Source of the DNA: JANQPD01 sp963715655
GTDB taxonomy: Bacteria; Bacteroidota; Bacteroidia; Flavobacteriales; Schleiferiaceae
DNA: 64,000 bases
Assembly: GCA_963715655.1 (NCBI GenBank)
Contig: OY970262.1
Location: 3,100,001 to 3,164,000, forward strand
Reading direction: 5' to 3'
Shown here: positions 6,255-15,480 of the stretch, in pieces
Position numbering within the stretch: the first letter of the stretch is position 1
Layout: every line of letters begins with the position of its first letter
The notes under the pieces: model-generated
Told to the model about the DNA's origin: nothing
The model's database searches: none
Seen by the model: only the letters and a program-made list of their open reading frames with translations
Program-made: the position numbers and the translations under genes

Positions 6255-8618
6255 ATGAAAAACGCAGTTACCCTTTGTTTATTTTTTTTAAGTCTTTTTG
6301 CGTTTGCGCAAAACACCCAAACCATTCGCGGAAAAGTGATTGACCAACAAAGCGAAACGCCATTACCCGGAGTAAACGTTATTACAACCTCCGGCCAAGG
6401 CACCACCACAGATTTTGATGGATATTATGCATTAACGAATGTGCCCGTAGGTAGAATTTCGCTTAATTTTTCGTTTATCGGTTATGCGCCTGTAACGCTA
6501 AGTAATTTGGAGCTTTCCGCTAGCAAAGAGTTAATTATAAACACCGCTTTGCGCGAAAGCACCGAGCAATTACAAGAAGTAACCGTTACTGCAACGGACA
6601 AAGCACGCACCAACAATGAGTTGGTTTCCGTTTCCGGACGTTCCTTTTCCGTAGAGGAAACACAGCGGTTTGCCGGCTCGGTGCAGGATGTAAGCCGAAT
6701 GGCCAGCAATTTTGCAGGCGTACAGCGCAGCAACGATGCACAAAACGATATTGTAATTAGAGGAAATTCACCCATCGGTTTAATTTGGCGTTTAGAAGGT
6801 ATTGACATTCCGAACCCCAATCATTTTGGTGGCTTTGGCGCTACCGGTGGCCCGGTAAGTATGCTTAACAACAATGTGCTGGCTAATTCTGATTTTTTAA
6901 CAGCGGCCTTCCCATCTAACTATGGTGATGGCATTAGTGGCGTTTTTGATTTGAAATTACGCAACGGTAATTATGAAAAACACGAGTTTTTAGGCCAAGT
7001 GGGTTGGAATGGTTTTGAGGCCGGTGCCGAAGGCCCTATTTCCCGTGAGAATAAATCCAGTTATCTCATCAATTACCGCTACTCAACATTAGGCGTAATT
7101 TCCGCCTTGGGGGTAGAGTTTGGCACAGGTACGGCTGTTCCCTATTATCAAGACATTAATATGAAGCTAAACTTCCCGAGCCGTAAAATTGGTAATATTC
7201 AAATTTTTGCCCTTGGCGGGATTAGCAGCATAGACTTTTTGGAAAGCGAAAATGAGGAAGGTGAAGACGGTGGTTTTTATGGTGATAACAACCGTGATTT
7301 ACGCAACCGTGTAAATACAGGCGTGATAGGTGCTTCACACCAATATTTTTACGGAAAAAACACCTATTCAAAAGTAATTTTATCGGCCACAGCCACAGAA
7401 AATATTGTAACTATTGATACCCTAAATTTTGACCGCACCCTAATTTCTCCACGCTACGGACAAAATTTTACCCAAAGTAATGTTCAAGCACATGCCTTTG
7501 TAAATCATAAATTTAGTCCGCGCCATGTGCTGCGCGGTGGTGCTTTTGTTACGCGTAAACTGTATAATTTACAAGACAGTGTGTACAGAAAATCATTTAA
7601 CCGTTTTGTGGACATCACCAACCAAGATGATGCAGATATGCTTTACCAACCTTATGCTAATTATCAGTATCGCCCTACGGCTAACTGGGAATTTAACTTT
7701 GGCCTACACAGCATGATTTTGGCTTCTAACCAAAATTATTCTATAGAACCACGCTTAGGCGGAAAGTATCAAATAGATGCTAAAAAGAGTATCAACTTTG
7801 GCTATGGTTACCACAGCCAAATTCCTAATGCCCCCATTTTATACAATCAAATAACGTTAAACAACGGTAACGTTTTAAAGCTAAATGAAGATTTAGATTT
7901 TACCCGCAGTCAGCATTTTGTGATAGGCTATGACCAGATGATGAAATACCGCTTGCACTTTAAAACCGAAGCCTATTACCAATATATTACCAACGCTATT
8001 GTGGAAACCAAACCTACTTCATTCAGCAGTTTAAATGCCGGTGGATTTAATACCAACGCACCTGATTCGGTAAAAAATGGCGGACTTGGGTACAACTATG
8101 GTTTAGATCTTACCCTGGAAAAATTTATGGATAAAGGTTTTTACTTTTTAACCACTTTAAGCCTGTATGAATCTCAATACCAAGGTAGTGACAACATTTG
8201 GCGCAATACCGCTTTTAACGGAAATTACGTGTATAATCTTTTAGGCGGCAAAGAATTTGTGCTCAGCAAAAAAGAAAGTAAAAGGCGCAATACCCTTACG
8301 GTAGATGCAAAAATTACCACAGCTGGTGGGCAACGTTATACGCCAATTGATTTAGCATCATCTATAGCCGCTGATGAAGAGCGCTACGATAATAGCGAAG
8401 CGTTTAGTGCGCAGTTTGACCCTTATTTTAGAGCAGATATTAGAGTTGGTTTTAAAATGAGTGGTAAAAAATTAACACAAGAATTTGCGCTAGACATACA
8501 AAATGTGAGCAACAACCAAAACCCATTTCGCCAAAGCTATAATTCTGATACACAAGAAGTAGAAACTACCTATCAATTGGGTTTATTTCCGATGGTGTTG
8601 TATAGAGTTACTTTTTAA
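6255..8618 (+). CDS. TonB-dependent receptor with carboxypeptidase-regulatory-like domain
   Basis: A 787-residue outer-membrane receptor. It has a signal peptide (residues 1-20, ending AFAQ), a carboxypeptidase-regulatory-like domain (about 22-105; RGKVIDQQSETPLPGVNV, then TTDFDGYYAL), a plug domain (about 115-230; FAGVQRSNDAQNDIVIRGNS) and a C-terminal beta-barrel ending in aromatic Phe. Such receptors import large or scarce ligands with energy from TonB. No SusD partner follows, so a siderophore, vitamin, peptide or metal ligand is more likely than a glycan, but the substrate cannot be fixed. The ATG at 6255 is chosen over an upstream GTG because it leads directly into the signal peptide. 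Confidence 0.88.
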   Translation: MKNAVTLCLFFLSLFAFAQNTQTIRGKVIDQQSETPLPGVNVITTSGQGTTTDFDGYYALTNVPVGRISLNFSFIGYAPVTLSNLELSASKELIINTALRESTEQLQEVTVTATDKARTNNELVSVSGRSFSVEETQRFAGSVQDVSRMASNFAGVQRSNDAQNDIVIRGNSPIGLIWRLEGIDIPNPNHFGGFGATGGPVSMLNNNVLANSDFLTAAFPSNYGDGISGVFDLKLRNGNYEKHEFLGQVGWNGFEAGAEGPISRENKSSYLINYRYSTLGVISALGVEFGTGTAVPYYQDINMKLNFPSRKIGNIQIFALGGISSIDFLESENEEGEDGGFYGDNNRDLRNRVNTGVIGASHQYFYGKNTYSKVILSATATENIVTIDTLNFDRTLISPRYGQNFTQSNVQAHAFVNHKFSPRHVLRGGAFVTRKLYNLQDSVYRKSFNRFVDITNQDDADMLYQPYANYQYRPTANWEFNFGLHSMILASNQNYSIEPRLGGKYQIDAKKSINFGYGYHSQIPNAPILYNQITLNNGNVLKLNEDLDFTRSQHFVIGYDQMMKYRLHFKTEAYYQYITNAIVETKPTSFSSLNAGGFNTNAPDSVKNGGLGYNYGLDLTLEKFMDKGFYFLTTLSLYESQYQGSDNIWRNTAFNGNYVYNLLGGKEFVLSKKESKRRNTLTVDAKITTAGGQRYTPIDLASSIAADEERYDNSEAFSAQFDPYFRADIRVGFKMSGKKLTQEFALDIQNVSNNQNPFRQSYNSDTQEVETTYQLGLFPMVLYRVTF

Positions 8619-8689
8619 TTAGGTTTTAAGGAGTCTAAGGTCTATCGATGCATCTCATGGTTTATGGTCTATAAAAAAATCAAAAAACA

Positions 8690-9037
8690 ATGTACGTAAG
8701 CTATACACACTTTAGAGTAAAATGGTGGGCGGTACCACTTTTTCAATACCACGCCATTCGCTCTTACGGACAAGCCAACAATAGTATAGGCTTACATAGT
8801 ATTAAGGCTTGGGCGCGAGATATACGCAATTACTGTACTTTAACCGTGTGGGAAAGCAAGGAGCACATGTTGCGTTATGTAACCAAAGGTGCGCACAAAA
8901 AAGCTATGGAATGGAGTGATAGGCTAGGAGAAGGGTACACCGTTGGTTGGGAAGTAGAAACACATCCCACGAAAGTGGAAGCCGAAACTAAACTTGCCGA
9001 GAAATTGATGAAAATGAATTTACAGGAATGGCTGTGA
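8690..9037 (+). CDS. DUF3291-like dimeric alpha/beta-barrel protein
   Basis: A 115-residue protein rich in Trp and His. The pattern IKAWARDIRNYCTLTVWESKEHM and the following AMEWSDRLGEGYTVGWEV resemble small DUF3291/monooxygenase-like ferredoxin-fold proteins, in which a Trp- and His-lined pocket binds a small ligand. It has no signal peptide and is probably cytoplasmic. It overlaps the start of the sensor-kinase gene by 10 bp, so it is translationally linked to the two-component pair and may serve with it. Function not established. Confidence 0.6.
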   Translation: MYVSYTHFRVKWWAVPLFQYHAIRSYGQANNSIGLHSIKAWARDIRNYCTLTVWESKEHMLRYVTKGAHKKAMEWSDRLGEGYTVGWEVETHPTKVEAETKLAEKLMKMNLQEWL

Positions 9038-10101
9038 GGAACAAATTTAGGTTTACCGTTAAAAAACACGAATGGTGGTTAATAGTTGGCATTGCAACTT
9101 TTCCTATGCTACTTTTTTACTTTGAAGATTGGCTAAACAATGTGTATAATGCAGAAAACCCTTTTTCAGTAAGGCAATATTTGGTGGGAGTAACCTATTC
9201 TTTTGCCAACACTTTTGTACTTTATTTAGGCACCTCTTTTATTTTTCAATGGCTTAGTTTTTATTACCCTTGGCATAAAAATGTGGTTGCACGCTTATGG
9301 CGAGAAGTTGCAGCGGTTTTAGTATTTGCGTGCACTTTTCAAATAATCTTAGTTACCCTTTTTCATTATTTAAAGGCTGACTTTTTAGCTGAATTAACGC
9401 CCTCCATTTACCTCTCCAATATTTTATTTGGCAACTCTATAACGCTTATTACTCTAGGTATTTTTGAAGGGGTATATCTTTTTAAACGTTGGAAAGAAAG
9501 CCTTTTGCGAGAAACACATTTACGAGAAGAAAACACTAAAAGTCAGCTGCTCAATTTACAGGCGCAGCTTGACCCACATTTTATGTTTAACAGCCTTAAC
9601 GTGCTCAGTGCCCTTATTCAGAAAAACCCGGAAGAAGCGCAGCATTTTATTGATCACTTTGCAAAAGTGTACCGCTATGTGCTGGAAGTAAAAGGCGAAA
9701 TGGTGGTAACCTTAAAACAGGAATTAGATTTTACGGAAGCCTATTTAAACTTGCAAAAAATTAGGTTTGGAGAAGGATTACATATTCACAAAAGTATTGA
9801 GGCGGAAGATTTGAATAAATTTTTACCGCCTTTAGCATTACAGGAATTACTGAGCAATGCTTTAAAGCACAACGAGATTTCATTAGAAAAACCCCTTACT
9901 TTGAGTATTAATAGCCGTAACAATTGGTTGGAGGTGAAAAATAACTTACAAACCAGAAATGAGCTTAAAGACGGTACTAAAACCGGATTATCAAATTTGA
10001 AAAAACGCTATAACTTACTAAGTGATTTGAGCCCTGAGTTTAAGATTAACGGACAGGAATACACGGCTCGTTTGCCTTTAATTTTGCAAGATGAAGATTA
10101 A
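9028..10101 (+). CDS. LytS-type sensor histidine kinase
   Basis: A 357-residue membrane kinase. Residues 15-155 contain four hydrophobic helices with no large periplasmic sensor. A cytoplasmic coiled linker follows, then a His_kinase (PF06580) domain with the phospho-acceptor His184 in LDPHFMFNSLN and an HATPase-like C-terminus (LPPLALQELLSNALKH with the N-box). This LytS/YehU class pairs with LytTR response regulators, as here: its 3' end overlaps the regulator gene by 11 bp. The signal is unknown. Confidence 0.88.
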   Translation: MAVRNKFRFTVKKHEWWLIVGIATFPMLLFYFEDWLNNVYNAENPFSVRQYLVGVTYSFANTFVLYLGTSFIFQWLSFYYPWHKNVVARLWREVAAVLVFACTFQIILVTLFHYLKADFLAELTPSIYLSNILFGNSITLITLGIFEGVYLFKRWKESLLRETHLREENTKSQLLNLQAQLDPHFMFNSLNVLSALIQKNPEEAQHFIDHFAKVYRYVLEVKGEMVVTLKQELDFTEAYLNLQKIRFGEGLHIHKSIEAEDLNKFLPPLALQELLSNALKHNEISLEKPLTLSINSRNNWLEVKNNLQTRNELKDGTKTGLSNLKKRYNLLSDLSPEFKINGQEYTARLPLILQDED

Positions 10102-10834
10102 ATACGTACTTATTGAAGATGAACCCTTAGCCGCAGAGCGACTAGAAAGTAATATTCAAAAACTGCGGAATGATTGGCAATGTTTGGGTGTAATACAAAG
10201 TGTGCGCGAAGCTAAAAAACGCCTACTTGCTTTAGAACCCCAACTCATTTTTTTAGATGTGCATTTGGCGGATGATGTATCGTTTGCCATTTTTGATGAA
10301 ATAGAAGTAAAAACACCCATAATTTTTACCACAGCGTATGACCAGTACGCTCTAAAAGCCTTTAAGCTAAATAGTGTTGACTACCTTTTAAAGCCTATAA
10401 ATACCGAAGAACTTAGCCGCGCATTGCTAAAATTTGAAGAAAATAAACTAGCCCTGCCCGATGTTAATAAACTTGCGCAAAGCTATCAACCAGCATATCG
10501 TTCGCGCTTTTTAGTGAGCACCGGCACGCGTATTAAAACCCTTTCTACGGAGGATATTGCGTATTTCTTCGCGAATGGAAAACACAGTTACCTAATTGAT
10601 AAACAAGGCTGTGAGTATCTTTTTGATCAGCCTTTGTCAAAACTGATAGAACAATTAAATCCAGCACATTTTTATCAAATTAACCGCCAGTATATTTTAG
10701 GATTAGCCTGCATTGTTGAAATGATTCCATATTCCAAAGGCCGTTTAAAAGTGGTAACTAATCCCGCTACAGCGGATGATGCTATTGTGAGCGTAGATAA
10801 AAGCCCCGGGTTTAAGGCTTGGGTAGGAGGATAG
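10091..10834 (+). CDS. LytTR-family response regulator
   Basis: A 247-residue regulator. Residues 1-120 form a receiver domain with acidic residues in IEDEP and the phospho-acceptor Asp56 in LIFLDVHLAD; the Lys in LLKPI is also present. Residues 140-247 are a LytTR DNA-binding domain (FLVSTGTRIKTLSTEDIAYF, then FYQINRQYILGLACI). Overlaps its kinase gene by 11 bp. The nearest downstream genes, three envelope-protein paralogues, are plausible but unproven targets. Confidence 0.9.
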   Translation: MKIKYVLIEDEPLAAERLESNIQKLRNDWQCLGVIQSVREAKKRLLALEPQLIFLDVHLADDVSFAIFDEIEVKTPIIFTTAYDQYALKAFKLNSVDYLLKPINTEELSRALLKFEENKLALPDVNKLAQSYQPAYRSRFLVSTGTRIKTLSTEDIAYFFANGKHSYLIDKQGCEYLFDQPLSKLIEQLNPAHFYQINRQYILGLACIVEMIPYSKGRLKVVTNPATADDAIVSVDKSPGFKAWVGG

Positions 10835-10862
10835 AACTGTTACAAACTAGTAATAGAAGTGC

Positions 10863-10889
10863 TTGACAAAATAATAGCTTCTATATTTG
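10863..10889 (+). promoter_or_regulatory. Candidate promoter of the first envelope paralogue
   Basis: TTG at 10863-10865 and TATATTTG at 10882-10889 form a -33/-7 pair with a 16-bp spacer, slightly short of the usual 19. The -7 box lies 18 bp before the ATG at 10908. Confidence 0.45.
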
Positions 10890-10907
10890 GCTAGTAATAA
10901 ATCCTTT

Positions 10908-11813
10908 ATGCATAAATTCTTGCTGTTTTGTATTCTCCTTGGCTGTTTTTGTTGTGCCTCAAATGTACATGCTCAAACCGAGCGCCAAAATGATGAACCC
11001 CGCACCCTAACCAAATTGATTTTGGATGATGACGGTGAGTTACTTGGCTACATTCTGACTGTAACCTCAACTAGTATATACTTTGAAACTTTAGACGGAA
11101 GAAAAATTTTTGTACCTAAAGAGGTAATAGTAGAAATTAATGATACCGCAAAAGAAGGACAAGAAGGCAGCTTTAAGGTTGCTCCAGAAATTACCAATAG
11201 ATACTTTATTACAGGAAGCGCAATACCCGTAAAAAAAGGACAACACACCTTAGAACTTGCTCTGCCAGGCCCCAGAATACAACTAAGTCTTGCGTATAAC
11301 ATTACCCTAAACCTAGCCACATCCTTTGCTCTAAACCCGCTATACATAAACGTTAAAAAAAGTTTAAAACTAAACAATCAATTTTACGTTGCGGCAGGAA
11401 TTTCTTACGCACAAACCACTTACGGTTACTTTATTACGGAAACAACAAACGACTATTATTTAGCACCGGTACTAAGTGTTTCTTATTTAAGCAAGGAAGG
11501 TAGTTTTACATTAAACGGTTCCTATTTAATTTATAACAATCTCGATTTTACGGGTTCTTATTCCATTAGTTTGGCGTTTGAAAAGAAAGTAACTAAAAAA
11601 AGAAGTTTCGTTTTTGACTCTTTCATACCTCTCTCAGGGGGAAACAATAATACCGCTGGCCTTCCCCTTGGTCCGATGATACAGTTAGGAGTGCGTAATT
11701 ATCCAAATGAAGAAAATGCATATCAATTTGGACTCACTATCCTTCACACATCATTACCTGAGTCCTTATTAATAATTCCTCTTCCAGCGATAAAATGGAT
11801 ACATACTTTTTAA
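10908..11813 (+). CDS. Exported envelope protein, paralogue 1 of 3
   Basis: A 301-residue protein with a signal peptide (residues 1-22, ending VHAQ). Residues 30-75 form a small beta-rich module (LILDDDGELLGYILTVTS, then DGRKIFVPKEVI) shared with the next two genes, followed by alternating strands suggestive of an outer-membrane barrel (ITNRYFITGSAIPVKKGQH, GPRIQLSLAYNITL). I do not recognise a characterised family. A TTG start at 10887 is possible, but the ATG at 10908 leads straight into the signal peptide. The 3' end is close to or overlaps the next paralogue, so the two are probably co-transcribed. Confidence 0.7.
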   Translation: MHKFLLFCILLGCFCCASNVHAQTERQNDEPRTLTKLILDDDGELLGYILTVTSTSIYFETLDGRKIFVPKEVIVEINDTAKEGQEGSFKVAPEITNRYFITGSAIPVKKGQHTLELALPGPRIQLSLAYNITLNLATSFALNPLYINVKKSLKLNNQFYVAAGISYAQTTYGYFITETTNDYYLAPVLSVSYLSKEGSFTLNGSYLIYNNLDFTGSYSISLAFEKKVTKKRSFVFDSFIPLSGGNNNTAGLPLGPMIQLGVRNYPNEENAYQFGLTILHTSLPESLLIIPLPAIKWIHTF

Positions 11814-11836
11814 AACACAGATTAAGCGTACCACCT

Positions 11837-12778
11837 ATGACCTCAAACCCAAGATTCAACTTGCTTAAATTGGTTTGCATTGCCCTATTGTTTGGAATAC
11901 AAACACAAGTAAACGCGCAGCAAAACAGTATTGATAGTGCAACAACGGACTCGCTAGTTCGAATTGTAAAGACCGATGGTACCACATTAGTTGGATATAT
12001 AATTACCGAAAACCCCAGTGAAATAATACTTGATGTAAAGGGTGGAGAAAGAGTGAGATTAGTGCAGTACAAAATAGCCCGCGTAGAAAAAGTAGTTGAA
12101 AAAGCTGCACACGGTGATTCGCATGGCGAGATAAGTCATCCGTTTAGTACGCGCTACGTTTTTTCATCCAACGGAATTCCCTTAAAAAAAGGAAATCACC
12201 ATATTCGAGCTAACTTGACGGGACCCACACTGCAATTTAGCCTTGGCCATAATTTTGAACTATCCTTACATACTACTTGGATTGCCTCACCCATACTTTT
12301 AGGACTAAAAAAGAACTTTATTCTTAGTGAGAATATACATTTATCCACAGGTCTACTTGCCGGACATTTCACCTATTTGTACCCTGATTTATTGATTACC
12401 GCACCTTTTGTTGGTATTACCGTGGGTGATGCAAAAAAGAACATTACCGTTACTTCCGCATACGCTAATATTTGGACAAGTGATAAGGCTGATAGATACG
12501 GGAGGTTGATGACGAGCGTAGGCGGCATGATTGATATCACCAAAAAAGTTACGTTTGTATTTGATAGTTTTATCATACATCGAGCCGCAGGAATCGGCCA
12601 ACCAAACGATTTTTTAGTACCAGGTAGTGAGTTGCCTTCCACAGTCCTATTGATGCCTAATATGCGATGGAACTACAAACCAAATAAAGCTTTTCAATTT
12701 GGGTTATTGGGCATTTTTGATAGCAAAGATGGTTTTGCTTTTGCCTTACCCATGTTTCAATACATGGTTGCGTTTTAA
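11837..12778 (+). CDS. Exported envelope protein, paralogue 2 of 3
   Basis: A 313-residue paralogue of its neighbours. The signal peptide ends VNAQ; the N-terminal module reads LVRIVKTDGTTLVGYIITEN and the barrel-like part contains TRYVFSSNGIPLKKGNHH and ISLHTTW-type strands, aligned throughout with paralogue 3. An ATG 42 bp upstream (11795) overlaps paralogue 1 by 19 bp; the ATG at 11837 gives a better signal peptide, but the longer form cannot be excluded. Function unknown; an outer-membrane location is inferred from strand periodicity. Confidence 0.7.
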   Translation: MTSNPRFNLLKLVCIALLFGIQTQVNAQQNSIDSATTDSLVRIVKTDGTTLVGYIITENPSEIILDVKGGERVRLVQYKIARVEKVVEKAAHGDSHGEISHPFSTRYVFSSNGIPLKKGNHHIRANLTGPTLQFSLGHNFELSLHTTWIASPILLGLKKNFILSENIHLSTGLLAGHFTYLYPDLLITAPFVGITVGDAKKNITVTSAYANIWTSDKADRYGRLMTSVGGMIDITKKVTFVFDSFIIHRAAGIGQPNDFLVPGSELPSTVLLMPNMRWNYKPNKAFQFGLLGIFDSKDGFAFALPMFQYMVAF

Positions 12779-12949
12779 AGAAAAGTCTGAGCCTGTGTTT
12801 TTTTATCTTAACGATTACTCAAAACCTACAGGAGCTTAAAGGACGTGTGTAAACCCAACTATCAATAATCATTGCACGTGTAGTATTAAAAATCGATTAT
12901 TTAGTTAAACATACTTCCTTTAATTTCCCTCAAAAATAAAAATCATCTT

Positions 12950-13909
12950 ATGAAAATTCTTTACAGCCTTCTCATATTATTCTTTATGCTTTGCAGTTTT
13001 ACCGTTTTTTCTCAAAGTGATAGTACACGGTTTAGAGAAAAACAATTGGTACGTTTGGTTAAAACCGATAAAGGCGAATTATTGGGCTACATTGTGAGTC
13101 AGGATGAGCGTGAAATTTTATTTGACACGAAAGATGGACGCAGAATTTACATCCCTCAACATACTATTGCCGAAATAATTACGGTAAACAAATCGGAACT
13201 TGGCAGCACAGGTGAATTTATTGGCGAAGAAACTTTTGCTACCCGCTACTTTATTACCACCAATGGCTTACCACTTAAAAAAGGGCAACATTATGCACAA
13301 TGGAATTTATATGGGCCTGATTTACAATTTAGCTTAGGCGATAATTTTGGTATAGGCGTAATGACCACTTGGATTGGCGCACCCATTGTTTTAAACGCAA
13401 AAAAGAGTTTTAAACTAGCCGAAAATACCTACCTAGCAGTAGGCGCTTTGGCCGGGAGTTTTTCTTATATAGATCCTGAATTTTATATTGCTTTACCTTT
13501 TGCCAGTATATCTTACGGGGATAGAATGAAAAATATTGCCTTTTCTGCAGGCTACGGCAATGCGTGGCAAAGTGGAGAATCAAACGGGCGATTTATAACC
13601 AGTTTTGCTGGTATGGCAAAAATTAACAATAAAGTTAGTTTAGTTTTTGACTCATTCATTTTAATGAGAGGGCCAGAACAAGAAATAGAAGAAACTTTTT
13701 TCATTTTCAACCCGGCAACAAACAGAAACGAACGCACCACCAGAATAGTTACCGAAGAAGGCGCTCCTCCCCTTGCCTTAATCATTCCGGGGGTTCGTTT
13801 TACTTACAGCAATAAAAGCGCTTTTCAATTTGGTTTGTTAGGAATATTATCAAGCGAAATTGACTTTAGAGCTGCCATACCAGTAGTGCAATGGTTTAGA
13901 GCGTTGTAA
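12950..13909 (+). CDS. Exported envelope protein, paralogue 3 of 3
   Basis: A 319-residue paralogue, separated from the other two by a 171-bp spacer and so probably with its own promoter. The signal peptide (residues 1-22, ending VFSQ) is followed by LVRLVKTDKGELLGYIVSQD and IYIPQHTIAEI, the shared N-terminal module, and then by strands such as TRYFITTNGLPLKKGQHY. It differs from its siblings by an extra insert near residues 240-265 (PEQEIEETFFIFNPATNRNE). The 301-319-residue lengths and shared motifs show tandem duplication of one ancestral gene. Confidence 0.72.
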   Translation: MKILYSLLILFFMLCSFTVFSQSDSTRFREKQLVRLVKTDKGELLGYIVSQDEREILFDTKDGRRIYIPQHTIAEIITVNKSELGSTGEFIGEETFATRYFITTNGLPLKKGQHYAQWNLYGPDLQFSLGDNFGIGVMTTWIGAPIVLNAKKSFKLAENTYLAVGALAGSFSYIDPEFYIALPFASISYGDRMKNIAFSAGYGNAWQSGESNGRFITSFAGMAKINNKVSLVFDSFILMRGPEQEIEETFFIFNPATNRNERTTRIVTEEGAPPLALIIPGVRFTYSNKSAFQFGLLGILSSEIDFRAAIPVVQWFRAL

Positions 13910-14054
13910 AACTTACACCAAATGTTATTTCTATAATTGTACAAATGTATCAACCTAAATCTCCTACCTTGGCGGGAGACTTAAGCACACTAAGATTTTT
14001 AAATTTATTAGAAGTTAAAAATTAGCATCACTACTGCAATAATTTGAATTGGCA

Positions 14055-14219
14055 TTAATTCATTGCCGCTATTTTCTTATCGAGTTCATCTGCTTTAGCA
14101 GCCATTTTATCACTTTCTGCGCGGTTGGTGGTGCTTAAGCGATGTGCTTCCTTTAGCAATTTAGAATGTTCCTCCAACATTTTTTCCTTCTCCGTTTTCT
14201 TCTTGAATAATCCAAACAT
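14055..14219 (-). CDS. Small conserved protein (Lacal_2735-like), 54 aa
   Basis: A short gene. It starts MFGLFKKKTEKEKMLEEHSK and continues with a heptad-rich LLKEAHRLSTTNRAESDKM, ending AAMN. This resembles the tiny Lacal_2735-type proteins of Flavobacteriia: an MFGLF start, a Lys/Glu-rich helix and a conserved Ala-His-x-Leu-Ser/Thr-x-x-Asn-Arg core. Its ATG is 10 nt after the stop of the upstream trans-sulfuration gene on the same strand, so they are probably co-transcribed. Function unknown. Confidence 0.7.
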   Translation of the reverse strand: MFGLFKKKTEKEKMLEEHSKLLKEAHRLSTTNRAESDKMAAKADELDKKIAAMN

Positions 14220-14229
14220 GGTACATATT

Positions 14230-15477
14230 TTAGTTTAATGCTTGCGCCAAATCCGCTATCAAATCTTTAGCATTTTCCACACCTATTGAAAGGCGAATTA
14301 ATTTATCAGTAATACCCAATTCCTCTCGCAATTCCTTATCCACTCCAGCGTGTGTCATACTTGCGGGGTGTTGCGCTAAAGATTCTGTGCTGCCCAAGCT
14401 TACTGCTAAACGAAAAAGACGCAATTTGTTCAATACCGCAAATGCTTCTTTTTCTCCACCCTTTATATTAAAAGATACCATGGCTCCGGCAGAAGTATGT
14501 TGCCTTTCAAAAATCTCCGTATTTCTAATATCCTCTTTTGGAATATATCCTAAATAAGCGATGCTTTCCACCTTATTATGCTCTTTTAAAAAGCTAGCCA
14601 CTTCAGCCGCATTTGCCGCTTGTTGCTCCATGCGCACTTTTAGGGTTTCCAAACTTCGCATTAGTAACCAAGCGGTCCAAGGGCTAGCCATGTTTCCTAA
14701 AAAAGTACGCAAGCCTTTTACCCTTTGCATCAATTCATTGTTGCCTAAAACAGCACCGGCAATAACATCGCTATGCCCACCAATATATTTTGTAGCGCTA
14801 TACATCACCAAATCAGCACCATGCTTAAGCGGGTGTTGCCAAAGCGGCCCCATATAGGTATTATCTACGGCCAATAAAACCTGCTTTTCTTCCCTACTAT
14901 ATTTTTTTGCCAAACGGCTACACGCTTCCAAATCAATTAAATCATTAGTAGGATTGGCGGGTGTTTCCACGTGTATTAAAGCCAATCTATCGGCATAGCC
15001 GGTTGCTTCAATAATGGCCGCAATTTCCTCTTCACTTTGGCCTGTTTTAAAGCCAACTATATGAATGCCAAATCGCGTAAGCACGTGTTTTATAAAATGA
15101 TCTGAACCACCATAAACCGGGTTACTGTACAAAAGCAAATCACCCGGACTTAAAAATTCCATAAGCACCGTTGCAATGGCTGACATACCGCTTTCAAACA
15201 CGGCACAATCATCCGCTTTGTCCCACAGGCATAAACGATTTTCTAAAATCTCCAAATTCGGATTGTTTAGTCGGCTGTAAATCAAACCCATTTCTTCATC
15301 AGCCGCTTTTTCGCGTAAGCCGTAAGCTACTTCAAAAAATGCTTTTCCCTCTTCAGCCGTTTTAAAAACAAACGTGGATGTTTGAAAAATGGGTGCCTTA
15401 ATAGAACCTTCAGATAAGGCCGGTTTGTAACCATGAGACATCATTAAACTTTCCGGAGAGAGGTTTTGGTCGTGCAT
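14230..15477 (-). CDS. Cystathionine gamma-synthase/gamma-lyase family PLP enzyme
   Basis: A 415-residue fold-type I PLP enzyme of the Cys/Met metabolism family. The cofactor Lys is in MYSATKYIGGHSD, the phosphate-binding region has FESGMSAIATV, and the C-terminal SLGSTESLAQHPASMTH loop is characteristic. Family members make cystathionine, split it, or degrade methionine to methanethiol; the sequence alone does not separate these, though the length and YGLREKAADEEMG insertion fit the variant annotated as cystathionine gamma-synthase family in Bacteroidota. It follows a LytTR regulator gene with a 3-bp gap, so the regulator operon may read into it. Confidence 0.85.
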   Translation of the reverse strand: MHDQNLSPESLMMSHGYKPALSEGSIKAPIFQTSTFVFKTAEEGKAFFEVAYGLREKAADEEMGLIYSRLNNPNLEILENRLCLWDKADDCAVFESGMSAIATVLMEFLSPGDLLLYSNPVYGGSDHFIKHVLTRFGIHIVGFKTGQSEEEIAAIIEATGYADRLALIHVETPANPTNDLIDLEACSRLAKKYSREEKQVLLAVDNTYMGPLWQHPLKHGADLVMYSATKYIGGHSDVIAGAVLGNNELMQRVKGLRTFLGNMASPWTAWLLMRSLETLKVRMEQQAANAAEVASFLKEHNKVESIAYLGYIPKEDIRNTEIFERQHTSAGAMVSFNIKGGEKEAFAVLNKLRLFRLAVSLGSTESLAQHPASMTHAGVDKELREELGITDKLIRLSIGVENAKDLIADLAQALN

Positions 15478-15480
15478 ATT

